In this document: piece by piece, positions 10,137 to 17,940 of the stretch
How the letters are laid out: every line of letters starts with the position of its first letter
Position numbering within the stretch: the first letter of the stretch is position 1
Assembly (NCBI GenBank): GCA_963837715.1
Contig: CAWIOF010000002.1
Location: forward strand, 1,426,001 to 1,490,000
DNA length: 64,000 nt
Source: JANYLB01 sp963837715
GTDB lineage: Bacteria; Actinomycetota; Acidimicrobiia; IMCC26256; JANYLB01
Direction: 5' to 3'
Notes under the pieces: generated by a model
Told to the model about the DNA's origin: nothing
What the model saw: the letters and a program-made list of their open reading frames with translations, nothing else
The model's database searches: none
Translations under genes and position numbers: made by a program

Positions 10137-10973
10137 TCAGTTCAGGAACCCGTAGTGGTCGTGGTGGTGATCGTCCAATCTGAAGGGCAGGTCGATCGGG
10201 TCGGCGCCCCGCTCGACCACGGCCCAGTTGCTGTTGATCGTCACTTCTCGGATCGTGTCGCCCGACGAAGCCCGGGTGAGCAGCAGCTCGACAACCAGCC
10301 GGCTCAGCGGCGTGTCGCTCGACAACGGATCTGCCTTGCTCGCGGCGACCGCCTCGCGGAAGGTACGCCGGAGCTCGGCATGATCCTCACGGGAGTGATC
10401 CTCGAGCGCGGCAGCGATCCCGTCCCCGACGCGGTGCTGCCACCGCCAGTCCTCGATCAGGAAGAGACCGCCCGGCCGGAGACGCGGGAAGAGCGTCTCG
10501 AACGATGCGCGGGTCTCCCTGTATAGGTGCGACGCGTCGTCCACGACGAGGTCGATTGGTTCACCCCCGTCCAACTCGGCGTCGAGCACCTCCGCGAGAC
10601 GGGTTCTGTCGGACTGGTCGACCGCGTAGAAGGGCCGGACCGTGTCGCGCAGCTCTCGACGTTCGATGTACGCCGACAGCGCGTCGACGGGCACCGAGTT
10701 GATCTCGAAGGCGACCAGCTTTGTCGGCCGCGCGAGCTCGCTGAGGAGGGCGGTGCTCCCGCCGCGGTTGATACCGAGCTCGACGATCCGCGTCGGTCGG
10801 ATCCGGTCGATCAGGTCGACGTAGCGCTCGACCACGTCCCGGTTCTTCATCACCTGCATCGACCCGTCGGGGGCGTCGTCGAACGGGAACGCGCAAACGA
10901 AGTGCGTCTCGCCGACGCGGAGTTGGCGATCGTCGATCCAAGTGGCCCGCACCTCGCTCCCGTCAGAGGCCAT
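10137..10973 (-). CDS. Class I methyltransferase-like protein, paralogue A
   Basis: 278 residues from ATG 10973, overlapping the end of the upstream paralogue by 11 bases, so the two are translated together. The core has IVELGINRGGSTALLSEL (SAM-binding loop), a second-strand acid in VAFEINS, DLVVDDASHLYRET and RLRPGGLFLIEDW. The DDASH and IEDW pair resembles the metal-dependent sugar O-methyltransferases of the MycE/cephalosporin-hydroxylase-like group. The C-terminus ends in a His/Asp-rich DDHHHDHYGF, a possible metal ligand cluster. The substrate is unknown. Confidence 0.7.
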   Translation of the reverse strand: MASDGSEVRATWIDDRQLRVGETHFVCAFPFDDAPDGSMQVMKNRDVVERYVDLIDRIRPTRIVELGINRGGSTALLSELARPTKLVAFEINSVPVDALSAYIERRELRDTVRPFYAVDQSDRTRLAEVLDAELDGGEPIDLVVDDASHLYRETRASFETLFPRLRPGGLFLIEDWRWQHRVGDGIAAALEDHSREDHAELRRTFREAVAASKADPLSSDTPLSRLVVELLLTRASSGDTIREVTINSNWAVVERGADPIDLPFRLDDHHHDHYGFLN

Positions 10974-11769
10974 TCAGCATCCCCCGCGCCTCCGGCATGT
11001 AGCAATCGGCGATGCGGAACGTCTCGGGGTCTACTGGGTCCGGGCCCCGGCGGATGGTCGCGAAGTGTCGGTTGATCGTCACCTCGTCGATCACACGGCT
11101 GTACGCCATGGAGAGCGACGCCTCGAAGAGCAGCAGCGACAACGGTGGCGACGACAACAGGTCCGCGACGTGCTCCGACTTCGAACCCGCCGACGCCTCC
11201 CAGCGCTGACGCAGTTGCGGATCGGCGAAGAGCCGCTCCATCTCGTGGCGGATCGTCCAGTCCTCGATCAGGTACAGCCCACCGGGCCGCAAGCGCGGGA
11301 ACAGCACGTCGAACGACGCCCGACTCGGACCGAGCAGATGTGAGGCGTCGTCGACCACGAGGTCGAGCGGTTCGTCGCCGAACCCGGCTGCCACGATCTC
11401 ACGGAGGGTGGTGTCGTCGGACTGGTCGACGCCGAGGTGGACCGCGACACGATCGGCCTGGTGGTCGAGCCAGTCGGTGAACGTCGGCGACGTCGTCGGG
11501 GAGATGTCGATGGCGACCAGCTTCTCGAGATCGGTGACCGTCGCGAGCAACACAGTGCTTCCGCCGTCGAGGATGCCCAGCTCGAACGCACGGAGCGGCT
11601 GGAGGGCAGCAAGGAGCTCGACGTACTGCTCGGTGACCCCCTGGGGCTTGAAGAGGAAGAACTCGCCCTCCTCGAGCGGACGCGTCAGCGGCGCCCACAG
11701 GTCCCGGACGCGGAAAGCCACGTCACCCACCGTGAAAGAATCGTCGGTCGACCAGCTCAGCGCTCGCAT
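10963..11769 (-). CDS. Class I methyltransferase-like protein, paralogue B
   Basis: 268 residues from ATG 11769. It shares the layout of the downstream copy: AFELGILDGGSTVLLATV, LVAIDIS, DLVVDDASHLLGPSRASF, RLRPGGLYLIEDW, and a C-terminal EVTINRHFATIRRGPDPVD that matches EVTINSNWAVVERGADPID in paralogue A. The N-terminus differs and the His-rich tail is missing. A TAGGTT -10 eight bases before the start suggests a leaderless bicistronic transcript. A tandem duplication followed by divergence is the simplest origin. The substrate is unknown; a sugar or secondary-metabolite O-methyltransferase is plausible. Confidence 0.7.
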   Translation of the reverse strand: MRALSWSTDDSFTVGDVAFRVRDLWAPLTRPLEEGEFFLFKPQGVTEQYVELLAALQPLRAFELGILDGGSTVLLATVTDLEKLVAIDISPTTSPTFTDWLDHQADRVAVHLGVDQSDDTTLREIVAAGFGDEPLDLVVDDASHLLGPSRASFDVLFPRLRPGGLYLIEDWTIRHEMERLFADPQLRQRWEASAGSKSEHVADLLSSPPLSLLLFEASLSMAYSRVIDEVTINRHFATIRRGPDPVDPETFRIADCYMPEARGMLNGL

Positions 11770-11777
11770 GGCGGGAG

Positions 11778-11783
11778 AACCTA
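11778..11783 (-). promoter_or_regulatory. -10 element of the methyltransferase pair
   Basis: TAGGTT on the complement, eight bases before ATG 11769. Confidence 0.5.
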
Positions 11784-11980
11784 CCAAGCGCGCGAAACCG
11801 CTCGTCGCGGACTGGCCACAGGCGCGAGACCGAACGGAAACAATCCGCTGGGAATCTCTTGCTCGACGAGGGCATTCGTTCCCCCCGATGCCCCCGTCGC
11901 CATGAGAGGGACCGCAGGGTTCATCGTTTGGGCGTGGAGGACCCCCGGGCAACCGGGGGTTCTCCCGTCCAACGGGTCCG

Positions 11981-11986
11981 TAGGAT
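11981..11986 (+). promoter_or_regulatory. -10 element of the membrane sulfatase gene
   Basis: TAGGAT, seven bases before GTG 11994, which is in frame with and five codons ahead of ATG 12009. This spacing favours the GTG as the true start. Confidence 0.5.
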
Positions 11987-11993
11987 CTCCGGG

Positions 11994-14087
11994 GTGGCGG
12001 GACGCGAGATGACGAGCGAGCGCGCCGCAGGACCGGTCCGGTTCGGGCCCTGGTCCCGTGAGCTCCGATCGTTCCTCGAGTTCCTGGCCCTCACGGGCGT
12101 CGCCGTCGCCCAGCCGACGTTCGACATCCTCGCCGGCGACGGCGCCAGCCTCTTCGTGGCCCGGCGGAGTACCCCGTCGACCGTGATCGCGGCCACGATC
12201 GCGATCGTTCTGGTCCCGCCACTCACCATGTGGGCGGTGGAGGTCGCGATCGGCGTGATCTTCCCGAGGCTGCGGGCTCGGGTCCACGCCGTGCTCGCCG
12301 GGCTGATCGTCGGCGTGATCGCGGTCGAGGCGCTGAAGCACCAGACCTCCCTGCGCGCCGCAGTGCTCGTGGGTTGCGGTGTCGTGCTCGCGATCGCAGG
12401 CGGCATCCTGGTGTGGAGATTCGCCATCGTGCGCGAGTGGCTCCGCTTCCTCGCGGTCGCCCCGGTGCTGTTCGCGGCACTGTTCCTCTTCACGTCGCCG
12501 GTGAACACCGTCGTGTTCGCACAGGGGAATCCACGCGCCGCGAACGTCGACATCGACAAGCCGGCGAGAGTCGTCTTCGTGGCGTTCGACGAGCTCCCCA
12601 CCGGGTCGCTCCTCGACGGTACCGGCACGATCGACGCGACGCTGTTCCCCAACTTCGCCGCGCTCGCGGCCGACTCCACCTGGTACCGCAACGACACGAC
12701 CGTGGCGACGACCACCCCGGAGGCGATTCCCGCGCTGCTCACCGGCAAGCGTCCGACCACAGGCAAGCCGGCGGTCGCCGCGACCTACCCCGACAACCTC
12801 TTCACCCTGCTCGGCGGTTCGTACGACCTGAACGTGCACGAGCGGATCACCAAGCTGTGCCCAACGGAGCTGTGCCCAGATTCCACGCCCGGCGCCGGCG
12901 CCGGCGAGTTGCTCGGCGACGCGGGTGACCTCTGGAAGACCTACGCGTCGCCCGACGGCAAGAAGAGTGCGAACGAGCACACCGGCGACGTCACCGAGAT
13001 CGGCGACCTCGCCGACCCCGACGCGGGCGCGAGTGGCGCCGACTTCGTCGAATCCCTCGGATCGGCGACCGACTCCCAGCTCGACTTCATCCACCTCTCC
13101 CTCCCCCACACCCCGTGGCACTACCTCCCGAGCGGCCAGGACGACACCGACCTGACCCTGCGCGGGTTCACCTACTTCCACTGGGGCACCGAATGGACCG
13201 CGGCATCCGGGCGCCTCCGCCACCTGCTCCAGGTGCAGTACACCGACCGGCTGCTCGGCCAGATCGTGGAACGGCTGAAGGATCAGGGTGCGTACGACGA
13301 CTCCCTCGTGGTCGTGACCGCGGATCACGGGGTGGCGTTCAACGTCGGAGAACGCCATCGCGCCCTCACCCCGACGGGTGCCGCGGCGCTCGCCTACACC
13401 CCGCTCTTCGTGAAGGTGCCCGGCCAGAAGTCGGGCGTGGTCGACGACCGCACCGTCCGCTCGATCGACGTCGTCCCGACGATCGCCGATCTGCTCGACG
13501 TCGAGATCCCGTGGCCCGTCGACGGCCGTTCGGTGCTCGGACCCCCCGGACCCGACGTGCCGGTGGAGCTCGACCTCACGAACGTCGACACCGTCGAACC
13601 CCAGTCGGGAACGGGTCGCGCGCGTCTCGACGGTGCCGCCGGGTTCGCGGAGACCCTCGCGTCGGCGGCGGCGACCGCGGGCGGGGATCCCGACCTGCGC
13701 CTCTACCGCATCGGTCGGTACGGCGCGCTCGTCGGACAGCGAGCCGAGCCGCTGATCGGACGCGACGCCGACGACCACACGGCGTTCGTCGACGGGCTCG
13801 ATGCGTTCACCGATGTCGACACCACTGCGCCGCGCATCCCCTGGGCATCGGTCCACGGACATGTCCCGGGCCTCACCACGGGCCAGCCCCTCGCGATCGT
13901 GGCCAACGGGACGGTCGTGGCGGTCTCGGAGACGTTCACACCCATCGGCGTGAACCCCGACGACCCGATCTTCTGGGCGAACATCCCCCCGAAGTTGATG
14001 CGAGACGGGCGCAACCTGCTCGAGATCGCGCGCATCGTCGGATCACCGGACGACCCGCAACTGGTACCCCTTGGCGTGTCCGGCTAG
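11994..14087 (+). CDS. Membrane-anchored sulfatase/phosphoglycerol transferase-fold protein
   Basis: About 697 residues. The N-terminal 165 residues hold five hydrophobic helices. The rest is an extracytoplasmic alkaline-phosphatase-superfamily domain with VVFVAFDELPTGSLL (first metal Asp), NDTTVATTTPEAIPALLTG (position of the nucleophile, Thr-rich here), LSLPHTPWHYLPSG and VVVTADHGVAF (metal-binding DHG). There is no sulfatase CxPxR signature, so a phosphoglycerol or phosphoethanolamine transferase-like role on surface polymers is more likely than sulfate ester hydrolysis. I chose GTG 11994 over ATG 12009 because of the -10 spacing. It is convergent with phoD, with seven bases between the stops. 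Confidence 0.8.
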   Translation: MAGREMTSERAAGPVRFGPWSRELRSFLEFLALTGVAVAQPTFDILAGDGASLFVARRSTPSTVIAATIAIVLVPPLTMWAVEVAIGVIFPRLRARVHAVLAGLIVGVIAVEALKHQTSLRAAVLVGCGVVLAIAGGILVWRFAIVREWLRFLAVAPVLFAALFLFTSPVNTVVFAQGNPRAANVDIDKPARVVFVAFDELPTGSLLDGTGTIDATLFPNFAALAADSTWYRNDTTVATTTPEAIPALLTGKRPTTGKPAVAATYPDNLFTLLGGSYDLNVHERITKLCPTELCPDSTPGAGAGELLGDAGDLWKTYASPDGKKSANEHTGDVTEIGDLADPDAGASGADFVESLGSATDSQLDFIHLSLPHTPWHYLPSGQDDTDLTLRGFTYFHWGTEWTAASGRLRHLLQVQYTDRLLGQIVERLKDQGAYDDSLVVVTADHGVAFNVGERHRALTPTGAAALAYTPLFVKVPGQKSGVVDDRTVRSIDVVPTIADLLDVEIPWPVDGRSVLGPPGPDVPVELDLTNVDTVEPQSGTGRARLDGAAGFAETLASAAATAGGDPDLRLYRIGRYGALVGQRAEPLIGRDADDHTAFVDGLDAFTDVDTTAPRIPWASVHGHVPGLTTGQPLAIVANGTVVAVSETFTPIGVNPDDPIFWANIPPKLMRDGRNLLEIARIVGSPDDPQLVPLGVSG

Positions 14088-14094
14088 CCGCCCG

Positions 14095-15660
14095 TCAGGG
14101 GCCGAGCAACGTCTCGCACTTCGCCGAGGGGTTGTTGTCGCTCGCGACGACCGCCGAGTTCTTGTTCTTCGACGCGATCCGGAGCGTGCCGGTGGCCGCG
14201 TTCACGGTGACCACCTGGTACGCGTAGACGTCGAGCGACTGGCAGTCGACTCCCTGGATGTCGAGGAGCGCCTGGAGCACCGGGAAGCTGGCTCCCAGAC
14301 CGGCACCGAAGATCTCCTGCTTGTAGGTGTTGGTCGCGATCGGACCGCTGATGGCCTCGTAGGCGATCGGCGTCGGGGCCGAGACCTTGTCGATGAAGAC
14401 GTCGTTGTAGATGTTGGCGTGCAGGTCGGTCGTGAGGAACACGACGTTCGGGATCGAGTTGTCGCGGATGTGCTCGAGGACGTCGACCCGTTCCCCGGCG
14501 TATCCCTCCCAGCGGTCGTACGGGAGCGCGTAGAACTGTTGGATCGCGTCTTCGCTGAGCACGATCTTCCACTTCGCAGTCGACGCGGCGAGGTCGGACT
14601 TGAACTGCGCGAGCTGGACCGGACCGAGGAACGTCCGCGATGGATCGTCGAGGGCGGCGATGCAGCCGGCAGGGGGTGTCGTCGGGAGACCACCGGCGAC
14701 CCGCAGGGCGGTCGGCGCGGTCGGCGCGATGTCGAGGACACCGGCCGTGGTGCACAGCGCCTTGACGGGATCCTGCGAGCTCCGACAGCTGCGCTCGTCG
14801 AGCTGGAAGATCTCGACCTGCGTGCCCCACCGCTGGTGGAAGTACCGCGGGTTTCCCGCGCAGGTCGCGTCGACGAGCTTCGCCGACGCGTCGGTCGGCA
14901 TCCAGTCGTGGAACGCCTGGACTCCCGCGGCGTACCGACCGGGGTGGAGCGTGTTCACGGTCTCGCCGTCGAAGTCGTTGAGGACCTCGTGGTCGTCGAT
15001 CTGGGCGTAGGTCCCGGTTGCGCTCATGAGGTTGCGGAGGCCGGCGAAGGACCGGTTCTGCTCGTGAGCGTCGCGGTACCCGTCGACGGTGGTGATCGGA
15101 CCCGGCGCGAAGCTCGAGTCGGAGTAGATCGTGTCGCCGAGGAACGAGAAGAAGTCGGGCTGCTCGTTCCTCGCCGCGTTGAGCACCTCGAAGTTGTTGA
15201 ACGCCGGCGGGCCACCGACGGGGAACCCGTCGGCGTCGGCCGCCACGACGAACTTCACGTTCGCCGCCGTGCCGGGTGCCGGCGCGGTGACGAAACGACC
15301 GAGCTGACTCGACTCGGCACCCGCGGTGAACCGGTAGTAGTAGATGTGGTTCGCCAGGAGCCCGGTCGCCTCGATCTTGGCCGTGTGGTCAGTCGAGGCG
15401 TCGGTCGACGCCGAGTCGGTGAAGACGGGGGTCGTCCCCGCGGTGATGATCGGCGCGCCGGGGGTGACGACGTTGTCGTAGACCGCGAGGTCGACGGTGG
15501 CGTCGCCTGCCGTCCTCGTCCAGAGGATCGCCGAGGTGTCGGTCACGTCACCCGCGGCGACCCCGTCGGGGAAGCCCGGTGTTCCGGGGGTCGTGACGGG
15601 AAGCGAGCATCCCGCCGCGACAAGCGCGACCACCGCGAACATCCAGCACCAGCGCCGCAT
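14095..15660 (-). CDS. phoD: PhoD-like alkaline phosphatase, lipoprotein
   Basis: 521 residues from ATG 15660, preceded by GGGGGAGA. A signal peptide ends in the lipobox LVAAGC, so it should be lipid-anchored outside the membrane. A fibronectin-like PhoD N-terminal domain (FPDGVAAGDVTDTSAILWTR) is followed by a metallophosphatase domain with FLGDTIYSD, QIDDHEVLNDFDGE and TTDLHANIYND, typical metal ligands of the calcium/iron PhoD family. It releases phosphate from phosphodiesters or monoesters. Three 11-base units resembling an actinobacterial PHO box lie 38-70 bases upstream, so control by a PhoP-like regulator is likely. tRNA-Leu is divergent on the other side. Confidence 0.9.
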   Translation of the reverse strand: MRRWCWMFAVVALVAAGCSLPVTTPGTPGFPDGVAAGDVTDTSAILWTRTAGDATVDLAVYDNVVTPGAPIITAGTTPVFTDSASTDASTDHTAKIEATGLLANHIYYYRFTAGAESSQLGRFVTAPAPGTAANVKFVVAADADGFPVGGPPAFNNFEVLNAARNEQPDFFSFLGDTIYSDSSFAPGPITTVDGYRDAHEQNRSFAGLRNLMSATGTYAQIDDHEVLNDFDGETVNTLHPGRYAAGVQAFHDWMPTDASAKLVDATCAGNPRYFHQRWGTQVEIFQLDERSCRSSQDPVKALCTTAGVLDIAPTAPTALRVAGGLPTTPPAGCIAALDDPSRTFLGPVQLAQFKSDLAASTAKWKIVLSEDAIQQFYALPYDRWEGYAGERVDVLEHIRDNSIPNVVFLTTDLHANIYNDVFIDKVSAPTPIAYEAISGPIATNTYKQEIFGAGLGASFPVLQALLDIQGVDCQSLDVYAYQVVTVNAATGTLRIASKNKNSAVVASDNNPSAKCETLLGP

Positions 15661-15697
15661 GGCATCTCCCCCAACCGTTGATCGACGTTTGCCGATC

Positions 15698-15730
15698 CTT
15701 CACCTTGGCGTAAGGGTTAGTTCACCCCTC
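15698..15730 (+). promoter_or_regulatory. Possible PHO box (three 11-bp direct repeat units)
   Basis: Units CTTCACCTTGG, CGTAAGGGTTA and GTTCACCCCTC follow each other in exact 11-base phase. The outer two match the GTTCACC core of Streptomyces PHO boxes and the middle one is degenerate. The box sits 38-70 bases upstream of phoD on the opposite strand sense. Confidence 0.45.
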
Positions 15731-15813
15731 GACCGGCGTCAATCAGTGTCGTCGACCGTCACCGGAACGGAGACCGGCGACCCGGGACGTGCGAAACTCC
15801 ACCCGCGTTCCCC

Positions 15814-15897
15814 GCCCGGATGGTGGAATCGGCAGACACGACGGACTCAAAATCCGTTGCTCGCAAGAGCGTGAGGGTTCAAGTCCCTCTCCGGGCA
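15814..15897 (+). tRNA. tRNA-Leu (anticodon CAA)
   Basis: 84 bases with a GCCCGGA/TCCGGGC acceptor stem, anticodon stem ACGGA/TCCGT around the loop CTCAAAA (anticodon CAA), a long type II variable arm (TGCTCGCAAGAGCG) and the T arm GAGGGTTCAAGTCCCTC. CCA is not encoded. It reads UUG leucine codons. Confidence 0.97.
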
Positions 15898-15977
15898 CGC
15901 ACCCTGGCTTCCCCTTGAATTGGATCGCCCGCGCCCGTAAGGTCGCAGTCAGGTGCTTCGCGCCGGGAGGAGTCCTG

Positions 15978-17021
15978 ATGAGGCGGATACTCGTACTGAT
16001 CGCAGCGGCCGTGCTCACGACCGGGGCGACGGTGCTCCCGATGGGCGTCGGGTCTGCCGCCGGCGCCGCCGTGACAGTCGCGCCGGCGACCGGGCTCGTC
16101 GACCAGCAAGTCGTGACGCTCGACGGTCAGGGCTTCGCGCCCTCGACCACCGTGTACTTCTGCCAGGGCCGCGACATCGCGACCCCGAGCACCTCCGACT
16201 GCGGCCCGGGTTTCGGCACCGCGTCCACGGACACGTCGGGCTCCTTCTCTGCCGCCTACACCGTGTCGCGCTTTCTCGCGACCGGGACCGTGGGGACGAT
16301 CGACTGCGCGCGCCCGGCGGCCGATTCCTGCGCAGTCCTCGCCACTGATGATCTCGGCGGCGCCGGCAACACGACCGTCACGCCGATCACCTTCGCCGAG
16401 CAGCCGCCGCCGGTGTACTCGATCCACGGCACGGTCGTGAGCACCGACACGCAACTCCCGGTCGCCGGTGTCCAGGTCTGGGCCTACACACCGACCGACG
16501 GCTACGTCGGCTCGTTGCAGGCGACCACGGCCGCCGACGGCTCCTACGCACTCGCGAACACCGTGCCCGGCGTGCCGTACCGGGTGCTGTTCATCAGCCC
16601 CGACCCGACGCTGGCGTCGCAGTGGTGGTCGGGCCAGGCCACCCGCGGCCTCGCTTACTCGATCACGCTCCGGCCGGACAACGCGAGCCCCGCGGTCAAC
16701 GCGTCCCTTCGCACCAGTCGGTCGGTGTCGGGCCGGGTGACCGACACTGCCGGTCACCCCGTCGCCGGAGTGTCCGTGGGGCTCTACACCTTCGTCGACA
16801 CCTACCTGCCGGCGTACGGCGCGACGACCGACGCCAACGGCGTGTACAGCGTCGCGGGCGTGGCCAGCACGTCGTACCGCGTGTTCTTCCGACCCCCGAG
16901 CGGGTCGGGGCTCGCGGTGCAGTGGTACAACGGATCGCCGCGTCGCTACAGCGGGACCGATATCGCCGTCTTCTCCGGGGTGAACCTCACCGGCATCGAC
17001 GCCCAGCTGGTCGCCGGCTAG
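15978..17021 (+). CDS. Secreted neocarzinostatin-like/CnaB-like protein
   Basis: 347 residues from ATG 15978 with GGGAGGAG as ribosome binding site. A Sec signal peptide (MRRILVLIAAAVLTTGATV) ends around the VGSAAGAA site. Residues 35-140 resemble the neocarzinostatin/macromomycin fold (VTVAPATGLVDQQVVTLDGQ, then a GFAPSTTVYFCQ segment with spaced Cys residues). Two beta-sandwich repeats of the carboxypeptidase-regulatory/CnaB kind follow (ISGTVV-like IHGTVVSTDTQLPVAGVQV and VSGRVTDTAGHPVAGVSVG). There is no membrane anchor, so it is probably released. It lies just downstream of the tRNA. The neocarzinostatin-like domain alone does not imply an enediyne cargo; no enediyne genes are nearby. 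Confidence 0.75.
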   Translation: MRRILVLIAAAVLTTGATVLPMGVGSAAGAAVTVAPATGLVDQQVVTLDGQGFAPSTTVYFCQGRDIATPSTSDCGPGFGTASTDTSGSFSAAYTVSRFLATGTVGTIDCARPAADSCAVLATDDLGGAGNTTVTPITFAEQPPPVYSIHGTVVSTDTQLPVAGVQVWAYTPTDGYVGSLQATTAADGSYALANTVPGVPYRVLFISPDPTLASQWWSGQATRGLAYSITLRPDNASPAVNASLRTSRSVSGRVTDTAGHPVAGVSVGLYTFVDTYLPAYGATTDANGVYSVAGVASTSYRVFFRPPSGSGLAVQWYNGSPRRYSGTDIAVFSGVNLTGIDAQLVAG

Positions 17022-17114
17022 CGGAAGCGCGGGCTCGGCATCTCGGTTGGATGGTGCCCCGGGGGATCCACGCCGCGGGATGCAGGTCGGTGGGTTGACG
17101 CCGGGACCCCTGGG

Positions 17115-17120
17115 TACACT
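17115..17120 (+). promoter_or_regulatory. -10 element (leaderless) of the small membrane protein gene
   Basis: TACACT, seven bases before GTG 17128. A TTGACG at 17095-17100 is only 14 bases upstream, so the -35 assignment is uncertain. Confidence 0.55.
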
Positions 17121-17127
17121 CGATCCG

Positions 17128-17370
17128 GTGGATGGATCCTTGCTTGCAGTGATCTGTGTCGGCGCCTGCGTGGTCGCGATCGTGCTGATCATCGTCGCGC
17201 CGTGGCGTCGCGTGCGGGAAGAGCCGCCGCTCGAGGCCGACGTGCAGACACGTCTTCTCCTCGGCGACTCCCCCGCCGACGTCGCCGCGGAAGCCGACGC
17301 CGCCGAAGCCGACGAGTTCGCCCGGCGCCCCGACCCTCCGGTCGAGCTCCCCCGCCGCCCACCGAGCTGA
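17128..17370 (+). CDS. Small single-pass membrane protein, unknown function
   Basis: 80 residues from GTG 17128. One hydrophobic helix (residues 4-24, LLAVICVGACVVAIVLIIVAP broken at the final Pro) is followed by a basic WRRVR stop-transfer segment and an acidic, Ala/Pro-rich cytoplasmic tail. The leaderless promoter spacing supports it as a real gene. It is convergent with fabZ. No family recognised. Confidence 0.6.
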   Translation: MDGSLLAVICVGACVVAIVLIIVAPWRRVREEPPLEADVQTRLLLGDSPADVAAEADAAEADEFARRPDPPVELPRRPPS

Positions 17371-17397
17371 TGCAGGCCCGCCGATCGGGCCGGCGCT

Positions 17398-17808
17398 TCA
17401 GGCGAACGCGAAGAGCAGGCGGGCCTCGCAGGCCTTCTCTCCGTCGACGGTCGCCCGACCGTGGCCCCACCCTCCGCGCGCACTGAGGCGCTCGAGTTCA
17501 ACGCTGAGCGTCAGCTCGTCGCCCGGACGCACGAGTCGGCGGAACCGCGCCTTCTCGACCCCACCGAACAGGGGCAGCTTGTCGGCGTAGCGCTCATCGC
17601 TGAGTACGCCGATCGCGCCCGCCTGCGCGAGTGCCTCGAGCTGCAGCACTCCCGGAAAGACCGGATTGCCCGGGAAGTGGCCGGCGAGGAACTCCTCATC
17701 GCCGGTGACCCGGTACCTCGCGACCACCGAGACTCCCGCGACGACCTCGTCGACCTCGTCGACGAAGCGGAACGGCGGACGGTGCGGGAGCAGTGCGACG
17801 GGATCCAT
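17398..17808 (-). CDS. fabZ: 3-hydroxyacyl-ACP dehydratase, FabZ type
   Basis: 136 residues from ATG 17808 (a GTG immediately before it is an alternative). A single hot-dog fold with LLPHRPPFRFVDEV at the N-terminus, the catalytic His in GHFPGNPVFPGVLQLEA and the catalytic Glu later in the same helix. It dehydrates 3-hydroxyacyl-ACP in fatty acid elongation. It is transcribed away from fabD, and the 132-base space between them holds several palindromes that could bind a common regulator. Confidence 0.9.
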   Translation of the reverse strand: MDPVALLPHRPPFRFVDEVDEVVAGVSVVARYRVTGDEEFLAGHFPGNPVFPGVLQLEALAQAGAIGVLSDERYADKLPLFGGVEKARFRRLVRPGDELTLSVELERLSARGGWGHGRATVDGEKACEARLLFAFA

Positions 17809-17828
17809 CACAACAGCATGGCGTGTTC

Positions 17829-17907
17829 ACACGCGTGTCCCACGCCATTCGCGCGTTCGAACACCACGCGTGTAACCCTGAGCAGGTCCCGCGGGTCACA
17901 GACCCGC
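17829..17907. promoter_or_regulatory. Palindrome-rich control region between fabZ and fabD
   Basis: ACACGCGTGT (17829-17838) and CCACGCGTGT (17864-17873) are near-identical palindromes with centres 35 bases apart. GTTCGAAC (17855-17862) lies between them, and a GCGGGTC/GACCCGC hairpin (17891-17907) lies in the fabD leader. A divergent operator for a fatty-acid regulator is the natural reading; no regulator gene is nearby. Confidence 0.45.
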
Positions 17908-17940
17908 ACCCATGTCGCCCGGTGGTTGGAGCCAGTTTCC

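Noticed and set aside
17095..17120. TTGACG/TACACT as a standard sigma70-type promoter
   Set aside because: The spacer is only 14 bases, too short for the usual 16-18; only the -10 is kept.
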